Position numbers and translations under genes: made by a program | Shown: positions 8,929 through 16,703 of the stretch, one piece after another | How the letters are laid out: every line of letters begins with the position of its first letter | How positions within the stretch are numbered: the stretch's first letter is position 1 | Source: Salinibacterium sp. | GTDB taxonomy: Bacteria; Actinomycetota; Actinomycetes; Actinomycetales; Microbacteriaceae | DNA: 64,000 nucleotides | Direction of reading: 5' to 3' | Assembly: GCA_019638845.1 (NCBI GenBank) | Contig: JAHBSZ010000001.1 | Span: 62,001 to 126,000 of the forward strand | Notes under the pieces: model-generated | What the model was told of the DNA's origin: nothing | What the model saw: only the letters and a program-made list of their open reading frames with translations | The model's database searches: none

Positions 8929-10044
8929 CTAGAGCTCACCGCTAAAAGCGCGGTGTTGGAGGGCTGCAAATAGTTCATTCAGGCTTGCCTGATGTTGACG
9001 CACGGCACTTTCAACGCGCTGGGCACGCGAAACCACGGACGCGAACCGTTCCTGCACCGAGATCGGGGGGACGGCCATCGGGTAACCAAAAAGCTGGTCT
9101 CGGTTCAGTTTGGGCATCTGAGCCCGGTTGGCCATTCCAGAGGCGTATTTCAGAAAATCTGAGGCTCTCAGCGCAGCCCACAAATACTCCCGAGTGAGGA
9201 CCTTGCTATCTGCCCGAAGTGGATACATGTCAGCACTACACAACCCGACGGAGTGCGCGAGGGCCACTTTGTTGAGCGCGGGGCGAATCTTGGAGTAGAG
9301 CACATCTTCCGACTCAAACAAGTACTTTCCACTGATCGGGGCGACCTCCGAAACCGATCGCACATTGCGCATCCGACCTGTTTTGGCTTCGATGTTGTCG
9401 GGTGCGACAAAGGAGTATTGCGCGAATTCAGGTCGACGAGGGTCAACAAGCTTGGCGATCACTTTCACACAATTGCCAAGAAGAATTCGTTCGCCAGTCT
9501 GTGCCGACACCTCGCGGAAGGCCGCATCAACAATCGCGTCAACATGGTCGAGAGCGATGCGACGGTACGTGCGAACTCGGTCCGCCTCGTCGAGGATTGA
9601 TGCGATTCGGCGCTGCTCGGGGAGGGGTGGGAGGGGGATCTCCGTGGCCAAGAACGCCCCGCGATTGACATGCTGCATGGTCGCCCCGTGTAGGTGAGAA
9701 GACATCGACAGGAGGGCATCACCAAGCATGTGACGCAAATACGCTTTGTCAACCACTCGCGTGTCGGGGATCACCCGAAAGATGTGCTGGTTAACCAACC
9801 CATCCTCGAGACGATCCCATATGAAGACACCCAGCGTCGCTGACCAGGAGACGAGTAGATCGCCAGGTCGAACGACGAACTTCTCGGGCACCCTGCGAGA
9901 CGTGCGGTTGAATGCCTTCCCGGGATCCGTCAAGTTCTGGATGCGAACGATTGGCAACCCATCGTCAGCCCAATCCTCTGGCTTGAAGGCGAAACCGTTT
10001 ATGAACTCTGCAACGGACCCCAGGCGAGCCCTAGGAATCGCCAC
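8929..10044 (-). CDS. hsdS: Type I restriction-modification specificity subunit S
   Basis: A 371-residue DNA-recognition subunit with two target recognition domains (about 1-150 and 180-335), each followed by a conserved helical spacer (PLPPLPEQRRIASILDEA near 136 and the degenerate VPPISVQERFASVVSRA near 325). It sets the bipartite sequence methylated by HsdM and cut by HsdR. The GTG start overlaps the hsdM stop by one base (TAGTG), implying translational coupling. GC content is lower than in flanking genes, as usual for horizontally exchanged specificity subunits. The second conserved region is less canonical than the first. Confidence 0.93.
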   Translation of the reverse strand: MAIPRARLGSVAEFINGFAFKPEDWADDGLPIVRIQNLTDPGKAFNRTSRRVPEKFVVRPGDLLVSWSATLGVFIWDRLEDGLVNQHIFRVIPDTRVVDKAYLRHMLGDALLSMSSHLHGATMQHVNRGAFLATEIPLPPLPEQRRIASILDEADRVRTYRRIALDHVDAIVDAAFREVSAQTGERILLGNCVKVIAKLVDPRRPEFAQYSFVAPDNIEAKTGRMRNVRSVSEVAPISGKYLFESEDVLYSKIRPALNKVALAHSVGLCSADMYPLRADSKVLTREYLWAALRASDFLKYASGMANRAQMPKLNRDQLFGYPMAVPPISVQERFASVVSRAQRVESAVRQHQASLNELFAALQHRAFSGEL

Positions 10045-11564
10045 TACCCCGCCTCCCCCGCGAGCGACTTCGCCAGGGCCGCCGTCGCGTCCTGGATCTC
10101 CCGCTCAAGTTCCATGAGTTCGGCGAGGATCACCTGCGGATCGCGGTGCTCGACCTCCTCGTGCTCGACCTCCTTGTAGCGGTTGAGGGAGAGGTCATAT
10201 CCCTGGGCCGCGATCTCGGCCTTCGGCACGAGGAAAGACTGCGCGGTTCGCGGGCGCGAGAGTTCCGGGCTCTCCGGCTGCGACAGGGTCTGCCAGCGGG
10301 CGAGCACATCGGGGAGGTCGTTCGCCTCGGTGGGGGTGCGCTTGTCGTCGAGGGTGAAACCGTCGGCCTGCACCTCGTAGAACCAGACGTTGTCGGTGCC
10401 GCCCGAGCTGGTCTTCGTGAAGAACAGAACCGCGGTCGACACCCCGGTGTACGGCTTGAACGTGCCGCTCGGCAGCTTCACGACGGCGTGGAGTTTGTGG
10501 TCTTCTACGAGCATCCGTCGCAGCGCTTTGTGGGCGGTGGATGAACCGAACAGCACGCCATCCGGAACGATCACCGCCGCCCGACCACCGTTCTTCAGCA
10601 GCCGCAGCATGAGCGCCAAGAACAGCAGCTCGGTCTTCTTCGTCTTCACGATCGCGAGCAGGTCTTTCGCGGTCGTCTCGTAGTCGAGGCTGCCCGCGAA
10701 CGGCGGATTGGCGAGCACGAGCGTGTAGCTGCCCTCCGCATCCGAAAGCACACTGTGCTCCTCGGCAAGCGAGTCGCGGCGCTGGATGGTCGGATTTTCC
10801 ACCCCGTGCAACTGCATGTTCATGCTGCCGATGCGCGACATCGAGGCATCCGAGTCGAAGCCCGTGAACGCGAGGCGGTTGAAGTGGTCGCGGCTGGCGG
10901 CATCCGCCCAGATCTCCGGATGATGGTCGCGCAAGTACTCGCTCGCCGCCACGAGGAACCCCGCCGTGCCCGACGCCGGGTCGACGATACGATCCTGAGC
11001 GGTCGGCGCCGTCATGTCGACCATGAGCTTGATGATGTGCCGTGACGTGCGGAACTGCCCGTTCTGGCCAGACGTCGCGAGCTTGCCGAGCATGTACTCG
11101 TAAATGTCGCCCTTGGTGTCGCGATCATCCATCGGGATGTCCTCGAGCAGGTCCACGACTTTGCTGAGCAGCGCCGGGGTGGGAATCGTGAATCGCGCGT
11201 CTTTCATGTTGGTGGCGAAACTCGAACCCGCCTCCCCCATGTCCCGGATGAACGGGAACACGTTCTGGTCGATGATGTCGTACATCTCCTGCGGCGAAAA
11301 CCCACGGAAGTGGCTCCAGCGGAGGTCGCTAAACGGGCGCGGACGACGGCCCGTGTCATCCGTGCCCTCAGGGAATACCGGATTCTCGATCGGCTTGCCC
11401 AGCGTGTTCGCCTTGCTCTCGGCGAGGGTGTGCAACTCATCGAGGCGCTTGATGAAGAGCAGATACGTGATCTGCTCGATCACCTCCATCGGGTTGGCGA
11501 TGCCGCCCGTCCAGAAGGCAGTCCAGACCTTATCGACCTGACTTTTGAGCTCTCCGGTGACCAA
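10044..11564 (-). CDS. hsdM: Type I restriction-modification DNA methyltransferase subunit M
   Basis: A 506-residue N6-adenine methyltransferase subunit. HsdM_N helical domain (1-140), then the SAM-binding motif DPASGTAG (195-202) and the catalytic NPPF (286-289). The frame is open about 180 codons further upstream, but that stretch is antisense to the DUF805 gene. The start is taken as TTG at 11564 because AGGAGG lies 8 nt upstream of it and the protein then begins with the family-typical GELKSQVDKVWTAFW. It is followed by hsdS with a one-base overlap. With HsdS it forms the M2S methyltransferase core of the complex. Confidence 0.95.
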   Translation of the reverse strand: MVTGELKSQVDKVWTAFWTGGIANPMEVIEQITYLLFIKRLDELHTLAESKANTLGKPIENPVFPEGTDDTGRRPRPFSDLRWSHFRGFSPQEMYDIIDQNVFPFIRDMGEAGSSFATNMKDARFTIPTPALLSKVVDLLEDIPMDDRDTKGDIYEYMLGKLATSGQNGQFRTSRHIIKLMVDMTAPTAQDRIVDPASGTAGFLVAASEYLRDHHPEIWADAASRDHFNRLAFTGFDSDASMSRIGSMNMQLHGVENPTIQRRDSLAEEHSVLSDAEGSYTLVLANPPFAGSLDYETTAKDLLAIVKTKKTELLFLALMLRLLKNGGRAAVIVPDGVLFGSSTAHKALRRMLVEDHKLHAVVKLPSGTFKPYTGVSTAVLFFTKTSSGGTDNVWFYEVQADGFTLDDKRTPTEANDLPDVLARWQTLSQPESPELSRPRTAQSFLVPKAEIAAQGYDLSLNRYKEVEHEEVEHRDPQVILAELMELEREIQDATAALAKSLAGEAG

Positions 11565-11684
11565 CGGTGGTTCCTCCTGCGATGGGTTGTCGTGCTTTCG
11601 TCGAGTCTGGCAGATGCCACCGTGGGCTACTCTTCCGGGGTGGGCCCAAACCCACCCCACGACCTCGAGAAAAGAGACAACCAC

Positions 11685-12107
11685 ATGTCGTTCTTCGAAT
11701 CGATCAAGACCGTGTTCCGCAAGTATGCCGAGTTCGGCGGGCGCGCAACGCGTCCGGAGTTCTGGTGGTGGGTGCTGTTCACCTCCCTCGTGAGCGCGAT
11801 GTTGAGCACGCTCTCGTTCGGGGTCGCGGATCCGCGCATGTTCGAGGTGTCCGCGAGCGCGACATCCATCGGCGGCTACGTGAGCTTCACCGGTGCATGG
11901 TCGATCGCGGTGCTGCTGCCGAGCCTTGCGGTCACAGTGAGACGTCTTCGCGACGCTGGCCGCAACTGGACCGAGATTTTCTGGATCTTGCTGCCGATCG
12001 CGGGCGCGATCATCCTCATCGTGCGACTTGCCGAACCGAGCGCAACGGATGCCGTTGCCACGCCGCCGGCACCACCAGCGCCACCCGCCCCGCCGACGCA
12101 GGGCTGA
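11685..12107 (+). CDS. DUF805 family membrane protein
   Basis: A 140-residue DUF805 protein (YhaH-like inner-membrane protein) of unknown biochemical role. The family signature is clear: FKKYAEFGGRATRPEFWWWVLF-like N-terminus, then LAVTVRRLRDAGRNW between membrane helices, with about three transmembrane segments and an Ala/Pro-rich tail. The ATG at 11685 follows a weak GAGAAAAGAG site; TACTCT (11628-11633) may be its -10. It is divergent from hsdM and convergent with the NERD-like gene 12113-12886 (5 nt apart). Confidence 0.88.
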   Translation: MSFFESIKTVFRKYAEFGGRATRPEFWWWVLFTSLVSAMLSTLSFGVADPRMFEVSASATSIGGYVSFTGAWSIAVLLPSLAVTVRRLRDAGRNWTEIFWILLPIAGAIILIVRLAEPSATDAVATPPAPPAPPAPPTQG

Positions 12108-12112
12108 CATCC

Positions 12113-12886
12113 CTACTTCGCGAGTACGGCCCCTGCGACGATAAGCGACGTCACCACGATGGCGGCCGCAACAAGCCAGGCGCGCCGACGGTGAGCAGCG
12201 GCATCAACCTCGGCCTTGAGCCGTGCGAACCGCGTCTCGTACCGAAGCGTCTCGTCGACGACATCGGCGCTCCAGGTGCCGCTCACCTCGGCCATGACGA
12301 GCATTTCGCTGACTGCGGCATCCGTGAGTCGGGGTTTGCGACGGCGCAGGAACGACTCGAGTTGCGTTGCCGCGATCACCTCGACGCCCCTCGGCGGTTC
12401 GGTGATCGCGAGGGTCGCGGGATCCACGATCGCAAGCACGGCGGTGACGGGTAGGCCGAGCACTCGAGCTGCCAGGCGAGCTTCGTGGCGCGCGTCGTCC
12501 AGGTGATTGGTGCGATGCCCGTTGACGAGAAGTTGATCGTCACCCAGCCACACCCGCTGGCGGGAGTGGTTTCGGGTCGCGACCAAGAAGGCGCCTGCGG
12601 GCCCGACGACGAGGTCGGAGGGTTCCGCTGCGGGTTCGATGGCGCGAAGGACCGTCCAATCCGTACTGAGGTTGCTCAGGACCTTCGCCACGTGGATCTC
12701 GCCCATTGCGCCGAGGTACCAACTGCGGGCATCCGGCAAGATCGGGTTTTGCCCAAACAGACGTCCGAGCAGAGGCAGCGGGCGCGCAGTCGTTTGAATT
12801 CGAAGGCATTCGGTGATGGCAGCGTATGCCGGGCCGCGCACGCGTCGTGCGGTAGGTGCGCTCCCCCGAGTTTGCAGATTCGTCAT
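12113..12886 (-). CDS. NERD-like protein with altered nuclease motif and C-terminal membrane anchor
   Basis: A 257-residue protein with an N-terminal nuclease-related (NERD) domain: GAMGE (about residue 60), SDLVVGPAGAFLV (about 90), VWLGDDQLLVNGH. In active actinobacterial members the strand after GPxG ends in a TK or DxK motif; here it reads ATRNH, so the lysine is Arg. The C-terminus has one transmembrane helix (WLVAAAIVVTSLIVAGAVLA). A paralogue with the same plan lies at 18909-19706. A GGGGGG run 3-4 nt before the ATG may serve as ribosome-binding site. Function unknown; probably a membrane-tethered, possibly inactive nuclease fold. Confidence 0.75.
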   Translation of the reverse strand: MTNLQTRGSAPTARRVRGPAYAAITECLRIQTTARPLPLLGRLFGQNPILPDARSWYLGAMGEIHVAKVLSNLSTDWTVLRAIEPAAEPSDLVVGPAGAFLVATRNHSRQRVWLGDDQLLVNGHRTNHLDDARHEARLAARVLGLPVTAVLAIVDPATLAITEPPRGVEVIAATQLESFLRRRKPRLTDAAVSEMLVMAEVSGTWSADVVDETLRYETRFARLKAEVDAAAHRRRAWLVAAAIVVTSLIVAGAVLAK

Positions 12887-12933
12887 GATCCCCCCAGATC
12901 GTCGTTCCCGGCCATTCAATCGGCTGTGAGGGC

Positions 12934-12960
12934 TACTGCGGCAGTCCCCAGTAGGGGGCA
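12934..12960. promoter_or_regulatory. Conserved C/G-rich element, copy 1
   Basis: The plus strand reads CTACTG, C, GGCAG, TCCCC, AGTA, GGGGGC. It aligns with 19888-19913 at about 23 of 26 positions and in the same orientation relative to a NERD-like gene (start 12886, 48 nt away). It contains the inverted repeat CCCC-AGTA-GGGG. It could also serve the divergent lipoprotein gene at 13017. Protein partner unknown. Confidence 0.4.
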
Positions 12961-13016
12961 AAGATGGGTCGAATCCCTCATGCCGCCCGACCCGCGCCCG
13001 CAATAGCATCGCGTTC

Positions 13017-13403
13017 ATGACGATTCTTCGGGGCGCGACCGCCCTTGCTGCAGCAGCACTCCTCGCCCTCACCCTTGCCGGATGCGGAACCACGGCCGAA
13101 ACATCCACCGATACCGATACCGGAAGCTCGACTGACGAGTCGACAGACACCACCGATGGCGGATTCGCGGGAGTCACCCTTCCCGGCACCGGCGACTACT
13201 CCGTGCCAGACCAAGCGCCCTACGGCAGCTACGAACTGCCCGACTACCAAGACGGTCTGCCCGCCGGATGCACGTGGCAGACCTACCTCGAAGATGGAAC
13301 GGTCTTCGGCGACGGCGTGACCAATGGCCAGTTCATCTTCATCACCGACGTGCACGTGCGTTTCGTGACGAACGGGTGCCCGGACTGGGTGCAGTTCCAG
13401 TAG
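13017..13403 (+). CDS. Small secreted lipoprotein, unknown function
   Basis: A 128-residue lipoprotein: signal peptide with lipobox LAGC (Cys near residue 23), a Thr/Ser/Asp-rich linker (about 25-50), then a compact C-terminal domain with two cysteines (CTW near 88 and CPDW near 122) that may form a disulfide. I do not recognise the domain; short proteins of this kind are common on actinobacterial surfaces. TAGCAT (13004-13009) ends 7 nt before the ATG, so the mRNA is probably leaderless. A 14-bp hairpin follows the stop. Confidence 0.75.
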   Translation: MTILRGATALAAAALLALTLAGCGTTAETSTDTDTGSSTDESTDTTDGGFAGVTLPGTGDYSVPDQAPYGSYELPDYQDGLPAGCTWQTYLEDGTVFGDGVTNGQFIFITDVHVRFVTNGCPDWVQFQ

Positions 13404-13417
13404 CCCGAAACTTTTTT

Positions 13418-13448
13418 CAGCGCCCCTGTCGATTCGACGGGGGCGCTG
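13418..13448 (+). terminator. 14-bp hairpin after the lipoprotein gene
   Basis: Positions 13418-13431 and 13435-13448 are inverted repeats (one G-U pair) with an ATT loop, 15 nt after the lipoprotein stop. No U-run follows, so termination is inferred. The right half of this hairpin overlaps the predicted ECF42 promoter. Confidence 0.55.
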
Positions 13449-13452
13449 CGTC
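13427..13452 (+). promoter_or_regulatory. Predicted ECF42-type promoter for the YCII-sigma operon
   Basis: TGTCGA (13427-13432), a 16-nt spacer and CGTC (13449-13452). As I recall it, the reported target signature of ECF42 sigma factors is TGTCGA at -35 and CG(A/T)C at -10. It lies about 80 nt upstream of the YCII gene, whose operon encodes just such a sigma factor, so autoregulation is the simple reading. Confidence 0.6.
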
Positions 13453-13538
13453 ATGGTTCCGTGAGGCGGGAGATTCCCGTCCAGACAGGAAACGTGCACT
13501 AGCTTTCGTTGGTGCAGGGTTTCTAAGGAGATACGTCA

Positions 13539-13895
13539 ATGGAATACATGCTCTTTCTCGGTGAGGCGGAAGCCCGCGAGCGAATCGCACCGACCGACCC
13601 GGCTTTCGGCGAGTACATGGCGGGCTGGATGGCCTACAACCAGAAGCTCATCGATGGTGGCCACTGGATCAGCGGCGCGCAACTGCAGCCCGCGGGTACC
13701 GCGACGACGATCAAACGAGTTGACAGCGTCGACACGATCATCGACGGCCCGTTCGCCGAGACGAAAGAACAGCTCGGCGGCTACTACCTCATCGAAGCCA
13801 AGGATCTCGACGAAGCGCTCGCCCTCGCTTCGGCCATGCCGTTCACGGATGCCTCGATCGAAGTGCGCCCCGTCGCGTATCGTCCGCAGCCGTAG
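13539..13895 (+). CDS. YCII/DGPF-domain protein, partner of the ECF42 sigma factor
   Basis: A 118-residue YCII-related protein of the DGPF subfamily: DGPFAETKEQLGGYYLIEA (about residues 68-86) is the defining motif. DGPF proteins are nearly always encoded beside ECF42 sigma factors and are thought to act in the same response, but their reaction is unknown. AAGGAG (13526-13531) lies 7 nt before the ATG. The stop overlaps the GTG of the sigma factor by one base (TAGTG), giving translational coupling. Confidence 0.92.
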   Translation: MEYMLFLGEAEARERIAPTDPAFGEYMAGWMAYNQKLIDGGHWISGAQLQPAGTATTIKRVDSVDTIIDGPFAETKEQLGGYYLIEAKDLDEALALASAMPFTDASIEVRPVAYRPQP

Positions 13896-15118
13896 TGACC
13901 GCAGACGCCGTTGAGCGTCGCCAGGCGATAACCCGGCTCGCGCGCGAGGAGAGCGGACACGTTCTCGCTCTCCTCGCGCACCGTTTTGGCGACCTCGATC
14001 TTGCTGACGAATCCGTGCAGGACGCGCTTCTTGCTGCGGCCTCCTGGGATGAGATCCCCGCCAATCCGGCCGGGTGGCTCTACACGGTGGCCCACAACCG
14101 TGGAATCGATCGTCTGCGCCGCGCGGCAGCTGAGCGACGCCGGCATCAATCCGCGGCGTACCTGTTGTCCCTGCCCGACGAGGAGGTGTCGGAGATGATC
14201 GTTGAACACTCCGACGTCGGCGACGAGCAACTCAGACTCGTGCTGCTGTGCTGCCATCCCGCGCTCGATCGGGATGCCCAGATCGCGCTCACGCTGCGCC
14301 TCGTCGGTGGCCTGTCGACGCCGGAGATTGCGGCGGCCTTCCTGATTCCCGAGGCGACGCTCGCGCAGCGGATCGTACGTGCGAAGCGCAAGATTCGGGA
14401 TGCTGGCATCCCGCTATCGATTCCGCACTCCCTTGATGAGCGAGTGGACGCCGTTCTCACCGTGCTCTATCTCATCTACAACGAGGGCTATCTCTCGCGG
14501 TCGTCAGCGGGCGGGCGAGTCGACCTCGTGGACGAGGCGATCCGGCTCACCTCCGCGCTGGCATCCCTGCTGCCGAACAATGCCGAAGTGCTCGGGCTTC
14601 TTGCCCTTGAGCTGTACGGCCGTGCTCGAGCCGCAGCTCGCTTCGCGAGCGACGAACTCATACTGCTCGACGACCAGGATCGCACCAGGTGGGACTCGGC
14701 GGGCATCGAGCACGCCAATCGGGTGCTCGCCAGCGCGCTCGCCCTCGAGGTCGCTGGCCCCTTTCAGTTGCAGGCGTGGATCGCGTCCCAGCACGCAAAT
14801 GCGCGAACAGCCGCGAACACGGACTGGCCGGCCATCGTGTCCGCCTATGCGCAGCTCTCGCTCCTCACCCCCTCCCCCGTCATCACCCTCAACCGCGCCG
14901 TGGCCGTCTCCATGGCCGACGGGTCGCACGCGGGTCTCGCCCTTCTCGATACCATCACCGGCCTCGATGACTACCACCTGTACTGGGCGACACGCGGCGA
15001 ATTGCTCACTCGTACGGGCGACCCGGATGCTGCAGCGGACGCCTTCCGTCGCGCTCGCGCGCTCGCGACCAATCCCGCAGAGCAAAAGCACCTCGATCGT
15101 CGCATTGCCGCGCTGTAG
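13895..15118 (+). CDS. ECF RNA polymerase sigma factor, ECF42 type
   Basis: A 407-residue sigma factor: region 2 (about 10-80, with DLADESVQDALLAA and NPAGWLYTVAHNRGIDRLRR), region 4 (about 120-175, LVGGLSTPEIAAAFLIPEAT), then a long C-terminal extension (about 190-407, DUF6596 and TPR-like helices) starting at YLIYNEGYLSRS. This extension, not an anti-sigma factor, is thought to control ECF42 proteins. No anti-sigma gene is adjacent. It is co-transcribed with the DGPF protein. The stimulus is unknown. Length and domain order are typical of the group. Confidence 0.93.
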   Translation: MTADAVERRQAITRLAREESGHVLALLAHRFGDLDLADESVQDALLAAASWDEIPANPAGWLYTVAHNRGIDRLRRAAAERRRHQSAAYLLSLPDEEVSEMIVEHSDVGDEQLRLVLLCCHPALDRDAQIALTLRLVGGLSTPEIAAAFLIPEATLAQRIVRAKRKIRDAGIPLSIPHSLDERVDAVLTVLYLIYNEGYLSRSSAGGRVDLVDEAIRLTSALASLLPNNAEVLGLLALELYGRARAAARFASDELILLDDQDRTRWDSAGIEHANRVLASALALEVAGPFQLQAWIASQHANARTAANTDWPAIVSAYAQLSLLTPSPVITLNRAVAVSMADGSHAGLALLDTITGLDDYHLYWATRGELLTRTGDPDAAADAFRRARALATNPAEQKHLDRRIAAL

Positions 15119-15252
15119 CGGAGCTCTGGGTGGGCTCGCGGCTGTCGACTCCGCGGATCACCTCTCCTCCACAGTTCGCAGGCCTACGAGGTTTCCACAG
15201 ATTGACCTTCTGACCTGCACTTCTTTACCCCATACTGGTATTGTGGTTTCTG

Positions 15253-16659
15253 ATGACGAACCCGACCACCGACCTCCTTGAGCAGGCAATAGCGCTGCTC
15301 GCCGAGGTCGCGCGCGCCGGAGTCCAGACCCTTTCCGACGACGAGTTGTGCGAGGCAGTTCGGCTCACCGAGCGGGCGGGTAGGTTCCTCGACGCATCTC
15401 GGGTGGCTGGGGCTGCGGAGATCGAGGAGCGGTCGCGGTTCGAGCTCGGGCGGGATGGCCTTGCCTTCCGCCTTGGCCACCGGCGGGGCATCCACGCCGT
15501 CGAATCACTCACGCTCACATCGCAAGCCGAGTCGTCGCGACGGGTGAAGCTCGGCACGGCGCTGCGTCCGCGATTGGGGCTCGGGGGTGAGCAGCTTCCT
15601 CCACTTTTCCCGCACGTCGCCGAGGCAGTCACCTCGGGCCTGATGGGCATCGACGCCGCGGCCACCATCGTCAGATGCCTCGCGCAAGCCGTACAGCACG
15701 GCGCCGAGCCGCACCACGTTGATGGCGCGGAGGCAGATCTCGCCACTTCCGCCGCACAGGAGCCGGCAGACAATGTCGCCGTCATGGCACGCGCGTGGCG
15801 CGAGGCCCTCGACCCCGACGGTGCTCAGCCGCGCGACGAGGCGCTGCGGCAGCGGCGCGGATTCTTTCTGGGTCGCGAGCGCGACGGCATCACCCCCTTC
15901 TCTGGCGCCTGCGACCCGATGTCAGCAGCGGTGCTCCGCGCAGCATTCTCGGAATCCAACGCCCCCGGTGCAGGTCCGCGCTTCCTCGATGAAGCGGATG
16001 CCGCTCGCGGCAGTGAGACGCTCTCGACGCCGGACGGCGACCTCGTCACTCAGGTGAGCGATCCCCGCACTCGTGAGCAGCGGCAGTTGGATGTTCTGGT
16101 CGGGCTGGTTCGAGCCGGCGTTCGGTCCGACGGCCAAGGCGCGACGGCACACGTCACGGCGGTCATCCGGCTCGATGACCTCATCGCGGGCACGGGGGTC
16201 GGCTGGATCGACGACATTGATGAGCCCGTGGCTGCTGAGTCCGTCCGAGAACTCGTCTGCGACTCAGGTTTCCAGATTCTGGTCATGGGCAGCCACGGTG
16301 AGGCCCTCACCCTGGGGCGCACCGAACGCTTCTTCACTCGAGGTCAGCGCCGCGCGCTCGCCGCACGTGACGGTGGTTGTGTTTGGCCGGGCTGCACGGC
16401 TCCCCCATCGTGGTGCGATGCCCACCATGTAGTCGAATGGGTAGACGGCGGCCCGACGGATGTCAGCAACGGAGCGCTCTTGTGTCCCGCACACCATCAC
16501 ATGCTCCACGCTTCCGACTTCACCATGAAAATGATCGAGGGTCGGCCACGACTGTTGGCCCCACCCTGGCTGGATCCCACGCGAGAGTGGAAGCTCGTCG
16601 GACGACCCCGGCTTGCCTGGTCGCGTGCGCCAGAACGACATTTCCGGCTCGTGGCTTGA
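15253..16659 (+). CDS. DUF222 / 13E12-repeat HNH endonuclease-like protein
   Basis: A 468-residue protein of the actinobacterial 13E12 family: N-terminal helical DUF222 domain (about 1-300) and a C-terminal HNH nuclease domain (about 365-425) with CVWPGCTAPPSWCDAHHVVEW and LLCPAHHHMLH, containing paired zinc-type cysteines and the catalytic histidines. These genes occur in many copies in actinobacterial genomes and behave as dispersed elements, but their role is unclear. The ATG at 15253 is preferred; TATTGT (15239-15244) 8 nt upstream could be the -10 of a near-leaderless transcript. I see no flanking repeats that would mark a mobile unit. Confidence 0.88.
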   Translation: MTNPTTDLLEQAIALLAEVARAGVQTLSDDELCEAVRLTERAGRFLDASRVAGAAEIEERSRFELGRDGLAFRLGHRRGIHAVESLTLTSQAESSRRVKLGTALRPRLGLGGEQLPPLFPHVAEAVTSGLMGIDAAATIVRCLAQAVQHGAEPHHVDGAEADLATSAAQEPADNVAVMARAWREALDPDGAQPRDEALRQRRGFFLGRERDGITPFSGACDPMSAAVLRAAFSESNAPGAGPRFLDEADAARGSETLSTPDGDLVTQVSDPRTREQRQLDVLVGLVRAGVRSDGQGATAHVTAVIRLDDLIAGTGVGWIDDIDEPVAAESVRELVCDSGFQILVMGSHGEALTLGRTERFFTRGQRRALAARDGGCVWPGCTAPPSWCDAHHVVEWVDGGPTDVSNGALLCPAHHHMLHASDFTMKMIEGRPRLLAPPWLDPTREWKLVGRPRLAWSRAPERHFRLVA

Positions 16660-16703
16660 GCCGCGGGAGGTTCCGCGCGGGCGGATAGGGAAGAATGACG
16701 TGA

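Noticed and set aside
11565-12110. N-terminal extension of HsdM by about 180 residues
   Set aside because: The extension is antisense to the DUF805 gene, has no domain, and the TTG at 11564 has a perfect Shine-Dalgarno.
13418-13448. Terminator with U-run after the lipoprotein gene
   Set aside because: The T-run (13411-13417) lies before, not after, the hairpin on the plus strand, so it is not a classical intrinsic terminator; kept only as a hairpin.
15241-16659. HNH gene as part of an insertion sequence or intron
   Set aside because: No terminal inverted repeats, target duplications or intron structure are seen at its borders.
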